NCBI GenBank assembly: GCA_965115885.1
Contig: OZ220479.1
Location: 1,426,001 to 1,490,000, forward strand
Reading direction: 5' to 3'
Source of the DNA: BD2-11 sp965115885
GTDB taxonomy: Bacteria; Gemmatimonadota; Gemmatimonadetes; Longimicrobiales; Gaopeijiaceae
DNA: 64,000 bases
Of this stretch, positions 25,924 to 36,100 are shown one piece after another (position 1 is the first letter of the stretch; every line of letters starts with the position of its first letter). The notes under the pieces were generated by a model. It worked only from the letters and a program-made list of their open reading frames with translations, had not been told where the DNA came from and did no database searches. The translations under genes and the position numbers were made by a program.

Positions 25924-27133
25924 GTGTAGTGTCCGGTTCATATGGTTGATTATGTATCGCCGTTTGGTTACCTTCTCTTCGTGAGAGATTCATTCACCGA
26001 GGAGAAGGCATCATGCGGGTAGCGGTCAAGATCGAGCTGTCGGAAGCGGAGCGAAAACGCCTGGAACAGTGGACGCGGTCGCGGAGCGCGGCGGTGCGGC
26101 TCCAGGAAAGATCGCGAATCGTGCTAATGGCGGCGGACGGGATGACGAACAAGGCCATCGCGGAAGCGATGGGGATCGATCGGAACAAGGTCGGCCGCTG
26201 GCGGCGCCGGTTCGCGGACGAACGGCTGAAAGGGATCGCGAAAGAGCGTCCCCGCGGGGGCAACCACGGGGGCAAATGCTCGAAGGCGCAGGCGGCGCTG
26301 AGGAGCGAAGTGATCCGCTTGACGACGCAGACGGATCCTCCGGATGCGACGCACTGGTCGTGCCGGTCGATGGCGCGGGCGGCGGGGACGACGCACAGCT
26401 TCGTGCACCGGGTGTGGCGGTCGTGCGGGCTGAAGCCGCACTTGGTGCGGACTTTCAAGGTGAGCGAGGATCCGCTCTTCGAGAAGAAGCTCTGCGACGT
26501 CGTGGGGCTGTACCTGAACCCGCCCGAGAATGCGGTCGTCTTCAGCTTCGACGAGAAGAGCTCGGTCCAAGCGCTGGATCGGACGCAGCCGGGTCTGCCG
26601 TTGAAGCGGGGCCGCGCGGGGACGATGACCCACGACTACAAGCGCAACGGCACGACGTCGCTCTTCGCGGCGCTGAACGTGGCATCGGGCGAAGTGATCG
26701 GGGAGACGTACAAGCGGCACCGCCACCAGGAGGTGTTGAAGTTCTTGCGCAAGGTGGAGAAGGCGGTGCCCAAGGACCGGGAGATCCACATCGTGCTGGA
26801 CAACTACGCGACGCACAAGCACGCGAAGGTGATGGAGTGGATCGAGCGTCAAAAGCGGATCTTCCTGCACTTCACGCCGACGAGCGCGTCGTGGCTGAAC
26901 TTGGTCGAGCGGTTCTTCTGCACGTTGACTCGGAAGCGGATTCGGCGCGGCGTCTTCCATTCGGTGAGCGACCTCGAGCGGTGCTTGAGGGACTACATCG
27001 AGACCTACAACGAGAACCCGAGGCCCTTGGTCTGGACGAAGTCGGCGGACAAGATTCTCGAGAAGGTGAACCGGGCTCGGCAGGCCTTGGCCGTCGCCTC
27101 CGCATAATCAACTATATGAACCGGACACTACAT
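25924..27133 (+). mobile_element. Complete IS630-family insertion sequence (1,210 bp)
   Basis: Inverted terminal repeats of 30 bp (25925-25954 and 27103-27132) begin tgtagtgtccggttcatat and differ at one position. The element is flanked by TA at 25922-25923 and 27134-27135, the TA duplication expected of IS630/Tc1-like transposition. One intact transposase gene fills it, with its stop codon lying inside the right repeat. The near-identical ends and open gene indicate a recent insertion. It lies 55 bp upstream of the start codon of paralogue 2. Confidence 0.95.
26013..27107 (+). CDS. IS630-family transposase
   Basis: 364 residues. An N-terminal helix-turn-helix (MTNKAIAEAMGIDRNKVGRW, 44-63) recognises the ends. 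The catalytic DDE/D domain has FSFDEKSS (D180), HIVLDNYATHK (D263) and WLNLVERFF (E299), with the usual IS630 spacing. The C-terminus YNENPRPLVWTKSADKIL is typical of this family. Length is full and no frameshift is seen, so the transposase is probably active. Codon use is ordinary and differs from the NNG-biased lipoprotein genes on either side. Confidence 0.96.
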   Translation: MRVAVKIELSEAERKRLEQWTRSRSAAVRLQERSRIVLMAADGMTNKAIAEAMGIDRNKVGRWRRRFADERLKGIAKERPRGGNHGGKCSKAQAALRSEVIRLTTQTDPPDATHWSCRSMARAAGTTHSFVHRVWRSCGLKPHLVRTFKVSEDPLFEKKLCDVVGLYLNPPENAVVFSFDEKSSVQALDRTQPGLPLKRGRAGTMTHDYKRNGTTSLFAALNVASGEVIGETYKRHRHQEVLKFLRKVEKAVPKDREIHIVLDNYATHKHAKVMEWIERQKRIFLHFTPTSASWLNLVERFFCTLTRKRIRRGVFHSVSDLERCLRDYIETYNENPRPLVWTKSADKILEKVNRARQALAVASA

Positions 27134-27148
27134 TAGTGCGTCGGCACG

Positions 27149-27189
27149 GCGACCCCCCGATACGTTCATCTTCCACCAAGGACAGTACC
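27149..27189 (+). promoter_or_regulatory. Conserved 41-nt leader of paralogue 2
   Basis: The 41 nt before the ATG align without gaps to the 41 nt before paralogue 3 (33152-33192), including the ribosome site AAGGA/AAGGG and GTACC directly before ATG. Upstream of this block the IS630 element begins, so native promoter sequence further up has been displaced. Only the ribosome site within the leader can be assigned. Confidence 0.6.
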
Positions 27190-30100
27190 ATGAAGAACGG
27201 ATTCAAGCTCTTGGCCACGGCAACGTTGGCGTCGCTCGTCTTCGCGGCGTGCGACGAGGGTTCCCCGCCGCCGGTGGATCCGCCGGATCCGCCGACGCCG
27301 GTGGGCACGATCTCGGGCACGGTGACGATCGAGGGGACGGCGGTCGCGGGGGTGTCGGCGACGCTGTCGTCGGGCGCGAGCGCGACGACGGGGGCGGGCG
27401 GCGACTTTTCGTTCGCGGGCGTCGAGGCGGGGACGTACACGGTGACGATCTCGGGCTACCCGGAGGACGCGACGTTCGCGCAGGCGACGCAGTCGGCGAC
27501 GATCGCGACGGACGGGGAGAACGTGCGGTTGAGCTTCGCGGGGGAGTACGTGCGTTCCTCGGCGGTGGTGGGAGCGGTGGCGGCGGCGGACGCGACGATG
27601 AGCGGAGGGGACGGCCAGCCGGAGACGCTGTCGGGGGTGACGGTGAGGCTGGGCGGGGAGCACGCGACGGGCGAGACGGTGCGGACGGGGATGGACGGCG
27701 GGTTTGCGTTCGCGGGGCTTCGGGCGGGGACGTACACGGTGGAGATTTCGGGCTACCCGGAGGACGTGACGTTCGAAGCGGAGCTGGTGGAGGTAGAGGT
27801 GGAGGCGGGCGAGGTCGGGAACGCGGACTTCACGGGCCACTACGTGCGCACGTCGGCGGTGGAGGGTCGTGTGGCGATCGAGGGCGAGGGGTTGGCGGGG
27901 GCGACGGTGACGCTGTCGGGGGGTCCGGCGGAGGAGAGCCGCAGGGCGACGACGGACGCGGACGGGGGGTACCGGTTCGAGGAACTGCGCGCGGGCGCGT
28001 ACGAGGTGAGCATCGCGGGCGGGTACGAAGCGGAGGACTACGAGTTCGCGTCGACGTCGCGGGACGTGAGCGTGGAGATGGACGAGACGGCGACGGTGTC
28101 GTTCACGGGGGTGTTGCTGCGGACGTCGGGGATCAGCGGTCGGGTGAGCGTGGAGGGGACGGGATTGAGCGGGGTCGAGGTGACGTTGTCGGGGGCCGAC
28201 GAGGAGCGAACGGAGACGACGGACGCGAGCGGACAGTACGCGTTCACGGGGTTGGCGGCGGGGGACTACGCGGTGTCGATCGGAGTGGAGGGCGAGGCGT
28301 ACGTGTTCGGGACGACGAGCATGGACGTGACGGTGGCGGACGACGAGTCGAAGATCGTGAACTTCGAGGGGGAGCACGCGACGACGGCGAGCGTGTCGGG
28401 GATGGCGTACGTGGACGAGGGGACGAAGAACGACATGTTCGACGAGGGGGAGCACGCGCTGATGCGAGCGGGGATCCCGGTGGCGCTGGTGGGCCCGGGG
28501 GTGAACGAGCAGCGGGCGAGCGCGACGGACGAGGAGGGCAGGTTCTCGTTCGAGGGTCTGAAGGCGGGCTCGTACCAGCTGACGGTGCTGATCGACGCGT
28601 CGGCGTCGGCGATGCTGGCGAAGCACGACGTGGCGTACGGGGGTCCGTCGACGGGCTACGTGATGGAGTTGGGAGTCGGGGAGGCGGCGACGCGGTCGTT
28701 GCCGTTCGACATAACGCACACGACGGTGGACTTCGAGGTGAAGTTGAAGAGCGGGGAGGCGACGGGGGACGCGTTGCCGGACGCGAAGGTGAGCCTGTAC
28801 GCGGACATGGGCGGCGAGCGGCTGGCGGGGAGCGGCGCGACGGACGACGAGGGCATGGCGTCGATCCGTGTGGCGCGCGCGGGCACGACGGGCCACACGG
28901 TGTACGCGACGGTCGTTGCGGACGGCTACAGCGTGGACATGGGAGCGGGCAAGCAGGCGGTGAAGTGGGATCCTCAGGAGTGGAGGGTGTCGGCGAAGAA
29001 CGTGGCCGACGTGGTGAACCTGAAGGTGGACGTGTCGGTGAGCGGGAAGACGGTGAAGACGGAGTTGGGCGGGGGCATGGCGTTGGGCGGCTGGGCGATC
29101 GGCGTGACGTCGGGGGAGGAGACGGTGGAGGGCGCGCCGAAGAAGCTGGACGAGGAGGGCATGGCGAAGCTGGAGACGACGGCGGAGTCGGTGCCGACGA
29201 CCTACGCGTTCATGCTGGCGAAGGACCAGGACGACGAGTTGGACGGTGGGGAGAAGTACGAGTCGGAGGCTGTGGAGTACACGCACACGGGTCTGAAGCT
29301 GGCGGGCGAGACGATGGAAGCGGGGACGCTCGAGGCGAGCTACGCGACGCAGACGTTGAAGGTGTACGTGCACCACGAGAAGGATCAGGTGGAGGGGTAC
29401 ACGGGGAACGTGCTGGGCGGGGACGAGCGGGCGAAGACGGGGTACGTGGACGTGTCGCTGCGCTACATGAGCGGGACGGGCCGGTCGCGCTCGTTCACGA
29501 AGGAGGAGTGGGATCCGAAGCACATGAGCGAGAAGGACGGGGTGGCGACCTTTCGGCACGTGCCGACGGACTACGACGTGGTGGTTCGCGCGAACGAGAG
29601 CGCGGCGGGTACGACGGCGGGGATCATGTTGCTGGAGCCTGACGAGCTCGAGGCGTACCGGGACGCGGAGGCGAACGGGCTGATGGGCGGAGCGTTCGGG
29701 TCGGAGGGCGGATTCGGGCACACGGTTTCGCTGTGTCCGTTGCAGGAGACGCTTCCTCAGGACCACGACGAGTGCGCGTCGTTCGCGTACGTGATGACGC
29801 ATTCGGTGAAGGGCGAGGTGTGGCGCAAGAGCGTGACGGCGGCGAGTTCGGGGGACGGGTTCTCGACGGACACGATGAACCGGAAGAACTCGGGGGTGAC
29901 GGTGGACCTGACGCCGGTCGAGGGGAAGAACCTGGCGGGTGAGGCGAAGACGTTCGCGGCGCTGGCGAAGGACGTGACGACGACGACGGTGAACGAGACG
30001 TACCAGTTCGATTTCGGGAAGCTGGCGGCGGGCGCGTACGAAGCGAAGGCGTCGGCGGGCTGGCGGGTGCGCAAGAAGGGTGGCATGGAGCTGGGCACTG

Positions 30101-31896
30101 CGTTGAGCCCGCTGGGCGGGGCGGTGGAGCTGGAGGTGACGCCGTCGACGGGGACGGTGTACGGGCGGGTGAAGGGGAGCGACGGGTTCCCGGTCGACAG
30201 CGCGACGGTGACGGCGAACGGGAAGACGGCGATGACGGACGTGTACGGACGCTACGTGATCGCGGGGGTGTCCTCGGCGTCGCGGAGCGCGATGACGAAC
30301 AAGTTCTTCGTGAAGGCGACGAAGGGCGCGACGACGACGGAGGACTCGGTGCGGGCGTTCGTGGCGAACGGCCTGGAGATGGTGGACGTCGCGTTCGGGG
30401 GCACGGGCGCGAAGGCGACGGTGAGCGGGAAGGTGACGGCGTCGGGGAGCGGCGCGGCGGTGGCGGGCGCGGAGATCCAGGTGAGGTACGCTTCCGACAC
30501 GACGAAGTGGGTGGCGCCGGAGAACGCGGTGGGCGAGGGGGACAACAAGAAGCTGGCGACGGGCGCGGACGGGAGCTACATGGCGGAGCTGAAGGGCCAG
30601 GACGTCGGCGGGACGGCGATGGTGCGCGTGACGAGGAAGGGCATGAGCTTCGCGCCGGGGTCGATCACGGTGCCGGCGCACACGGGCGCGGCGATCTCGG
30701 GGATCGATTTCACGGGCTTCGTGAATGCGACGATCATCGGCCGGGTGGTTGCTCCGCAGGGCGAGGTCGGCCCCTACGCGGGCGTCAACGTCGCGGCGCG
30801 GAAGGTCGGCGACACGACCACGGTCGTCGACTCGGTGACGACCGGAGCGTCGGGGATCTTCACGCTGAATGTGCCGTTCGGCGACTACGACATCCGGGCG
30901 TCGAAGGCGGACCCGAGAGTGAAGGGCGGCGGACGCGGCTACGGCTTCGATTATCCGAACGACAGCCGGACGGTGTCGGTGGCGCCGGGAGAACGCAAAG
31001 ACTACGGCAAGATCCAGGCGAACACGTGGCTGCTGCGAGGGCTGAGGGCGGAACGAATCATGAAGAAGGACTCCGTCGTCGGTTCCGACACGATTCAGGT
31101 ATGGACCAACGCGGCCAGCATCTTCCACCTCGACGCCATCATCTACAAGGACAGGAATTACGAGCTCAGCGCCGGAAACGTCGGCGATCCTCAATACAGG
31201 ACCTTCTATGCAAGCGACTGCGTGAATTTCGGCATTTTCACGTCGAGAGGATTTCACAACACAACCGACACCCAATGGCGGCAGAAGGACGGGAGCACGG
31301 GCTATTTCATCGACGAGGGCAAATGGATCGGGACGGAGACGATTTGGAACAGCAATCCAAACTCGCTCGGCAGAATCATCAATCCGGCCTCCGACGGCGA
31401 GTTCTGCATCCAGTACACCATCTTCCTGACAGACGACGCGGTCGGCGTCAGAACGTTGACCGCGATCGAACAGGTCGACCACGTCGTGAAGGTCCCGCCG
31501 GTCGATCCGTCGACGACGTCGATCACGGCCCGACGCAGCGCCGACAACGACACCATCCAGGTCGACTGGGTCGCCACGACGAACGCGAGGACGCATCAGC
31601 GCATCGCCGCGACCTTCGCGTCGGTCGCCGCCCTGGGCGGCTCCGCCTCGACGCTGTACTACGAGGTCGCTGACGCGACCATGTGGGACGACCGTAAGCT
31701 GATCATCTCGGACATCCTCGATGTCACGAACTACGCCCGGTTCCAAACGGAGAGCGGCACGGCCGTGAGTCTCACGGAGGAGGACCTGTTGGGAGCGATC
31801 ACATTCCGGATCGACGCCCGACAGAGCTCCACGGCTTCGTGGAAGATCGGGACCAAGACGGTAAAGCTCGCGGCCGCGAGCTCGGGCGGCGGATAA
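27190..31896 (+). CDS. Giant regulatory-like-repeat lipoprotein, paralogue 2
   Basis: 1,568 residues, with the lipobox at LASLVFAAC (Cys21). Residues 1 to ~1,189 match paralogues 1 and 3 almost throughout, with scattered substitutions and only in-frame small indels. The 379-residue tail is the longest of the three and differs most. It has its own core (QVWTNAASIFHLDAII..., with the cysteine-containing YASDCVNF and EFCIQYTIFL), and keeps the shared end QRIAATFASVAALGG and WKIGTKTVKLAA. The constant part shares the extreme NNG codon bias, and the core returns to mixed NNC/NNG use with some A/T-ending codons. The IS630 insertion 55 bp upstream probably alters its expression. Envelope location is inferred from the lipobox. 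Function is unknown. Confidence 0.85.
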   Translation: MKNGFKLLATATLASLVFAACDEGSPPPVDPPDPPTPVGTISGTVTIEGTAVAGVSATLSSGASATTGAGGDFSFAGVEAGTYTVTISGYPEDATFAQATQSATIATDGENVRLSFAGEYVRSSAVVGAVAAADATMSGGDGQPETLSGVTVRLGGEHATGETVRTGMDGGFAFAGLRAGTYTVEISGYPEDVTFEAELVEVEVEAGEVGNADFTGHYVRTSAVEGRVAIEGEGLAGATVTLSGGPAEESRRATTDADGGYRFEELRAGAYEVSIAGGYEAEDYEFASTSRDVSVEMDETATVSFTGVLLRTSGISGRVSVEGTGLSGVEVTLSGADEERTETTDASGQYAFTGLAAGDYAVSIGVEGEAYVFGTTSMDVTVADDESKIVNFEGEHATTASVSGMAYVDEGTKNDMFDEGEHALMRAGIPVALVGPGVNEQRASATDEEGRFSFEGLKAGSYQLTVLIDASASAMLAKHDVAYGGPSTGYVMELGVGEAATRSLPFDITHTTVDFEVKLKSGEATGDALPDAKVSLYADMGGERLAGSGATDDEGMASIRVARAGTTGHTVYATVVADGYSVDMGAGKQAVKWDPQEWRVSAKNVADVVNLKVDVSVSGKTVKTELGGGMALGGWAIGVTSGEETVEGAPKKLDEEGMAKLETTAESVPTTYAFMLAKDQDDELDGGEKYESEAVEYTHTGLKLAGETMEAGTLEASYATQTLKVYVHHEKDQVEGYTGNVLGGDERAKTGYVDVSLRYMSGTGRSRSFTKEEWDPKHMSEKDGVATFRHVPTDYDVVVRANESAAGTTAGIMLLEPDELEAYRDAEANGLMGGAFGSEGGFGHTVSLCPLQETLPQDHDECASFAYVMTHSVKGEVWRKSVTAASSGDGFSTDTMNRKNSGVTVDLTPVEGKNLAGEAKTFAALAKDVTTTTVNETYQFDFGKLAAGAYEAKASAGWRVRKKGGMELGTALSPLGGAVELEVTPSTGTVYGRVKGSDGFPVDSATVTANGKTAMTDVYGRYVIAGVSSASRSAMTNKFFVKATKGATTTEDSVRAFVANGLEMVDVAFGGTGAKATVSGKVTASGSGAAVAGAEIQVRYASDTTKWVAPENAVGEGDNKKLATGADGSYMAELKGQDVGGTAMVRVTRKGMSFAPGSITVPAHTGAAISGIDFTGFVNATIIGRVVAPQGEVGPYAGVNVAARKVGDTTTVVDSVTTGASGIFTLNVPFGDYDIRASKADPRVKGGGRGYGFDYPNDSRTVSVAPGERKDYGKIQANTWLLRGLRAERIMKKDSVVGSDTIQVWTNAASIFHLDAIIYKDRNYELSAGNVGDPQYRTFYASDCVNFGIFTSRGFHNTTDTQWRQKDGSTGYFIDEGKWIGTETIWNSNPNSLGRIINPASDGEFCIQYTIFLTDDAVGVRTLTAIEQVDHVVKVPPVDPSTTSITARRSADNDTIQVDWVATTNARTHQRIAATFASVAALGGSASTLYYEVADATMWDDRKLIISDILDVTNYARFQTESGTAVSLTEEDLLGAITFRIDARQSSTASWKIGTKTVKLAAASSGGG

Positions 31897-31909
31897 GACC
31901 GCATCGACA

Positions 31910-31945
31910 ACCCCATCGGTCGGTGGCCGTCTCGTCCGATGGGGT
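31910..31945 (+). terminator. 10-bp perfect hairpin after paralogue 2
   Basis: accccatcgg (31910-31919) pairs with ccgatggggt (31936-31945), 13 nt after the stop codon. It is followed by a larger hairpin 15 nt further on. Confidence 0.5.
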
Positions 31946-31960
31946 CACGGCCTCGCTACG

Positions 31961-32004
31961 GCATCGGCCCCCTGCCCGGAACCGCTCCGGGCGGGGGGCG
32001 ATGC
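31961..32004 (+). terminator. Long GC-rich hairpin, shared with paralogue 3
   Basis: gcatcg...gcccgg, the loop aaccgct, then ccgggc...cgatgc, giving a stem of about 18 bp with minor bulges. The same core, cccggaaccgctccggg, forms the hairpin after paralogue 3 (37780-37826), with homologous sequence beyond it. Termination is the simplest role. A processing or recombination site is possible. Confidence 0.65.
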
Positions 32005-32062
32005 GTTAGCACCCATCTGTCGGCCTTGTTCGAAGTTGGCACGGCCGAGTCCGGGCGGCCGT

Positions 32063-32600
32063 CGCTCTGGAACCTCGGCTACGGGCGATCCGCCGCTCGC
32101 GGCCGAGCGGGCTCGCAAGCGACGGGAACTACTCGCCGCCACTGAAGTCGAACTGGACAAGGTCGTAGCGGCTGTCCGTAGCGACGGACGTCCGCTGCGG
32201 GGCCGGGGCAAGGTCGCCGTGCGGGCCTGTCGGGCGTTGCGCCGCCGCAAGATCGGCAAGCGCTTCGACGTCCAGTGGGCCGACGACTCCTTCTCTTGGG
32301 CACGCAACGAAGGCCGCATTGCGAAGCAGGCCGCGCTGGACGGCATCCGCACCGTCCGCGCCAACGTGCCCGCCGAGACGCTCGCCCGAGGAGGCGGTCC
32401 GGTCCTACAAGAGCCCGGGCAGGGTCGAAGGGGCCCCTTTCGAAGCTACAAGACCGTCGATCTTCGAGGCGCATCCCGTCGGTCAGCGCCCCCTGGAAGG
32501 TCGTGTTTTGAGCCCACGTCCGTGCATGCTCGTCCACTACGTCGAGTGGAAGTTCCCGTCCAGAGCTTTCGGACGTTTTCGGCCGATTTCGTCACCCCGA
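32063..32600 (+). pseudogene. IS1634-type transposase fragment
   Basis: The 3' part of an IS1634-family (IS4-like) transposase is readable: PPLAAERARKRRELLAATEV, KIGKRFDVQWADDSFSWARN, and RIAKQAALDGIRTVRANVPA. After about 32385 it continues in another frame (AVRSYKSPGRVEGAPFEATR, then CMLVHYVEWKF). The N-terminal half and both element ends are absent, and at least one frameshift is present. The fragment replaces most of the sequence that follows the hairpin at paralogue 3. Confidence 0.82.
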
Positions 32601-32671
32601 CCCGCAACCGCGTCTAAGGAGCTTGCGCGGCAGAAGGACCTGCGAGTGGGCGTGAATTCCCGGCCTTGGAA

Positions 32672-32970
32672 GCGATCCTGCGGCTTCGCTTGCGCGGTCG
32701 AGTCTCCAGCCTCGCCGGATCCCGCGCCACGGCCTGCGAATCGAGTTCCGACGCGGCTCCGCGTCCCGTGTCCCAACCTTCGTCATGTCCTACCTCTTGT
32801 CCGTGGGCGAAGTGGATGAGACACGCGTAATCGATGATCCAGCTCAGGGACACCCTCCTCCGGGTCCGCTCCCGGATACCCTCCGCCAACGCTCGCGGGC
32901 CACGAAAGTGTGCAAAAATCTGCGCAACGCTGAACGCCAAAAAGCGTGCAATTTTAAAAGCTCGGTAACA
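32672..32970 (-). mobile_element. Internally deleted IS21-type element, inverted
   Basis: Read on the minus strand, this 299-bp block matches the left end of the IS21 element at 38384 (from its terminal tgttaccgag), through the istA leader up to the cgccca before the istA ribosome site. It then jumps to the segment just after istB (gaggtaggacatgacgaagg...). istA and istB are deleted, as is one of the short terminal repeats. The right boundary ggtaaca at 32970 is exact. The left boundary is set by loss of similarity near 32672. The homologous but diverged sequence shows this is an older, non-autonomous copy. Confidence 0.85.
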
Positions 32971-33151
32971 ACCACAATTCCCTGGCACAGGTCTTGCGCA
33001 AAGAGATGGCGTCGGCTCTCGCGATATGCGCCTTGGCACGCGACGCGCTATTCCATGCGTCGACGTCGACATCGGTCCGAGGTCTTCCGCAGGCTGCCAT
33101 CGATGCGTGTCCCCGGGCTACTACGGCCCGCCGCAGGGGGCGATCACAATC
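32971..33151 (+). other. Upstream region of paralogue 3
   Basis: 181 bp between the IS21 remnant and the conserved leader. It must hold whatever native promoter paralogue 3 retains. I see no clear -35/-10 pair. Confidence 0.4.
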
Positions 33152-33192
33152 GCGATCCTCCGATTCGCTCACCCTTCGCAAGGGACGGTACC
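33152..33192 (+). promoter_or_regulatory. Conserved 41-nt leader of paralogue 3
   Basis: Ungapped match to the leader of paralogue 2 (27149-27189), with ribosome site AAGGGA and GTACC next to the ATG. Paralogue 1 has a related but longer leader. Confidence 0.6.
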
Positions 33193-36100
33193 ATGAAGAC
33201 GAAGAACGGACTCAAGCTCTTGGCCACGGCGACGCTGGCGTCGCTCGTCTTCGCGGCGTGCGACGAGGGTTCCCCGCCGCCGGTGGATCCGCCGGATCCG
33301 CCGACGCCGGTGGGCACGATCTCGGGCACGGTGACGATCGAGGGGACGGCGGTCGCGGGGGTGTCGGCGACGCTGTCGTCGGGCGCGAGCGCGACGACGG
33401 GGGCGGGCGGCGACTTTTCGTTCACGGGCGTCGAGGCGGGGACGTACACGGTGACGATCTCGGGCTACCCGGAGGACGCGACGTTCGCGCAGGCGACGCA
33501 GTCGGCGACGGTCGCGACGGACGGGGAGAACGTGCGATTGAGCTTCGCGGGCGAGTACGTGCGTTCGTCGGCGGTGGTGGGAGCGGTGGCGGCGTCGGAC
33601 GCGACGATGAGCGGAGGGGACGGGCAGCCGGAGACGCTGTCGGGGGTGACGGCGACGCTGGGCGGAGAGCACGCGACGGGCGAGACGGTGCGGACGGGGA
33701 TGGACGGCGGGTTCGCGTTCGCGGGGCTTCGGGCGGGGACGTACACGGTGGAGATTTCGGGCTACCCGGAGGACGTGACGTTCGAAGCGGAGCTGGTGGA
33801 GGTGGAGGTGGAGGCGGGCGAGGTCGGGAACGCGGACTTCACGGGCCACTACGTGCGCACGTCGGCGGTGGAGGGTCGTGTGGCGATCGAGGGCGAGGGG
33901 TTGGCGGGGGCGACGGTGACGCTGTCGGGCGGTCCTGCGGAGGAGAGCCGCAGGGCGACGACGGACGCGGACGGGGGGTACCGGTTCGAGGAACTGCGCG
34001 CGGGCGCGTACGAGGTGAGCATCGCGGGCGGGTACGAAGCGGAGGACTACGAGTTCGCGTCGACGTCGCGGGACGTGAGCGTGGAGATGGACGAGACGGC
34101 GACGGTGTCGTTCACGGGGGTGTTGCTGCGGACGTCGGGGATCGGCGGTCGGGTGAGCGTGGAGGGGATGGAATTGAGCGGGGTCGAGGTGACGCTGTCG
34201 GGGGCCGACGAGGAGCGAACGGAGACGACGGACGCGAGCGGACAGTACGCGTTCACGGGGTTGGCGGCGGGGGACTACGCGGTGTCGATCGGAGTGGAGG
34301 GCGAGGCGTACGAGTTCGAGACGACGAGCGTGGACGTGACGGTGGCGGACGACGAGTCGAAGATCGTGAACTTCGAGGGGGAGCACGCGACGACGGCGAG
34401 CGTGTCGGGGATGGCGTACGTGGACGAGGGTACGAAGAACGACGTGTTCGACGAGGGGGAGCATGCGCTGATGCGAGCGGGGATCCCGGTGGCGCTGGTG
34501 GGCCCTGGGGTGAACGAGCAGCGCTTGGGCGCGACGGACGAGGAGGGCGGGTTCTCGTTCGAGGGTCTGAAGGCGGGCTCGTACCAGCTGACGGTGCTGA
34601 TCGACGCGTCGTCGTCGGCGATGCTGGCGAAGCACGACGTGGCGTACGGCGGGCCGTCGACGGGCTACGCGGTCGAGTTGGGTGTGGGCGAGGCGGCGAC
34701 GCGGTCGTTGCCGTTCGACATAACGCACACGACGGTGGACTTCGAGGTGAAGTTGAAGAGCGGGGAGGCGACGGGGGACGCGCTGCCGGACGCGAAGGTG
34801 AGCCTGTACGCGGACATGGGCGGCGAGCGGCTGGCGGGGAGGGCTACGACGGACGATGAGGGCATGGCGTCGATCCGTGTGGCGCGCGCGGGCACGACGG
34901 GCCACACGGTGTACGCGACGGTGTCGGCGGACGGCTACGGCGTGGACATGGAAGCGGGCAAGCAGGCGGTGAAGTGGGATTCGCAGGAGTGGAGGGTGTC
35001 GGCGAAGAACGTGGCCGACGTGGTGAACATGAAGGTGGACGTGTCGGTGAGCGGGAAGACGGTGAAGACGGAGTTGGGCGGGGGCATGGCGTTGGGCGGC
35101 TGGAAGATCGGCGTGACGTCGGGGGAGGAGACGGTGGAGGGCGCGCCGAAGAAGCTGGACGACGAGGGCATGGCGAGGTTGGAGGCGACGGCCGAGTCGG
35201 TGCCGATCACCTATGCGTTCACGTTGACTGAGAATCAGAACGACGAACTGGACGGGGGCGAGAAGTACGAGTCGGAGGCTGTGGAGTACACGCACACGGG
35301 TCTGAAGCTGGCGGGCGAGACGATGGAGGCGGGAACGCTCGAGGCGCGGTACGCGACGCAGACGCTGAAGGTGTACGTGCACCACGAGCGGGATCAGGTG
35401 GAGGGGTACACGGGGAACGTGCTGGGCGGGGACGAGCGGGCGAAGACGGGCTACGTGGACGTGTCGCTGCGCTACGTGAGCGGGACGGGCCGGTCGCGCG
35501 CGTTCGCGAAGGAGGAGTGGGATTCGAAGCACATGAGCGAGAGGGACGGGGTGGCGACGTTCCGGCACGTGCCGACGGACTACGACGTGGTGGTTCGGGC
35601 GAACGAGAGCGTGGCGGGGATCGTGCTGTTGGAACCGGACGAGCTCGAAGCGTACCGGGACAGGGAGCTCAACGGGCTCGTGGGCGGAGCGTTCGGGTCG
35701 GAGGGCGGATTCGGGCACACGGTTTCGCTGTGTCCGTTGCAGGAGACGCTTCCTCAGGACCACGACGAGTGCGCGTCGTTCGCGTACGTGACGACGCATT
35801 CGGTGAAGGGCGAGGTGTGGCGCAAGAGCGTGACGGTGGCGACCTCGGGCGACGGGTTCTCGACGAGCGACAGGAACACGAGGAACCCGGGGGTGACGGT
35901 GGATCTGACGCCGGTCGAGGGGAAGAACCTGGCGGGCGAGGCGAAGACGTTCACGGCGCTGGCGAAGGACGTGACGACGACGACGGTGGACGAGACGTAC
36001 CAGTTCGACTTCGGGAAGCTGGCGGCGGGCGCGTACGGGGCGAAGGCCACCGCGGGTTGGCGGGTGCGCAAGAAGGGCGGCATGGCGCTGGGCGGTGCGT

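Noticed and set aside
32785..33192. Extension of paralogue 3 upstream to an ATG at 32785
   Set aside because: The extension reads through the IS21 remnant and would bury the lipoprotein signal. The conserved leader and ribosome site fix the start at 33193.
20152..34859. Long plus-strand frames (Gly/Arg/Asp-rich) overlapping the constant regions
   Set aside because: They are a second by-product of the NNG codon bias. There is no ribosome site or domain, and the frame containing the lipobox and Ig folds is clearly the real one.
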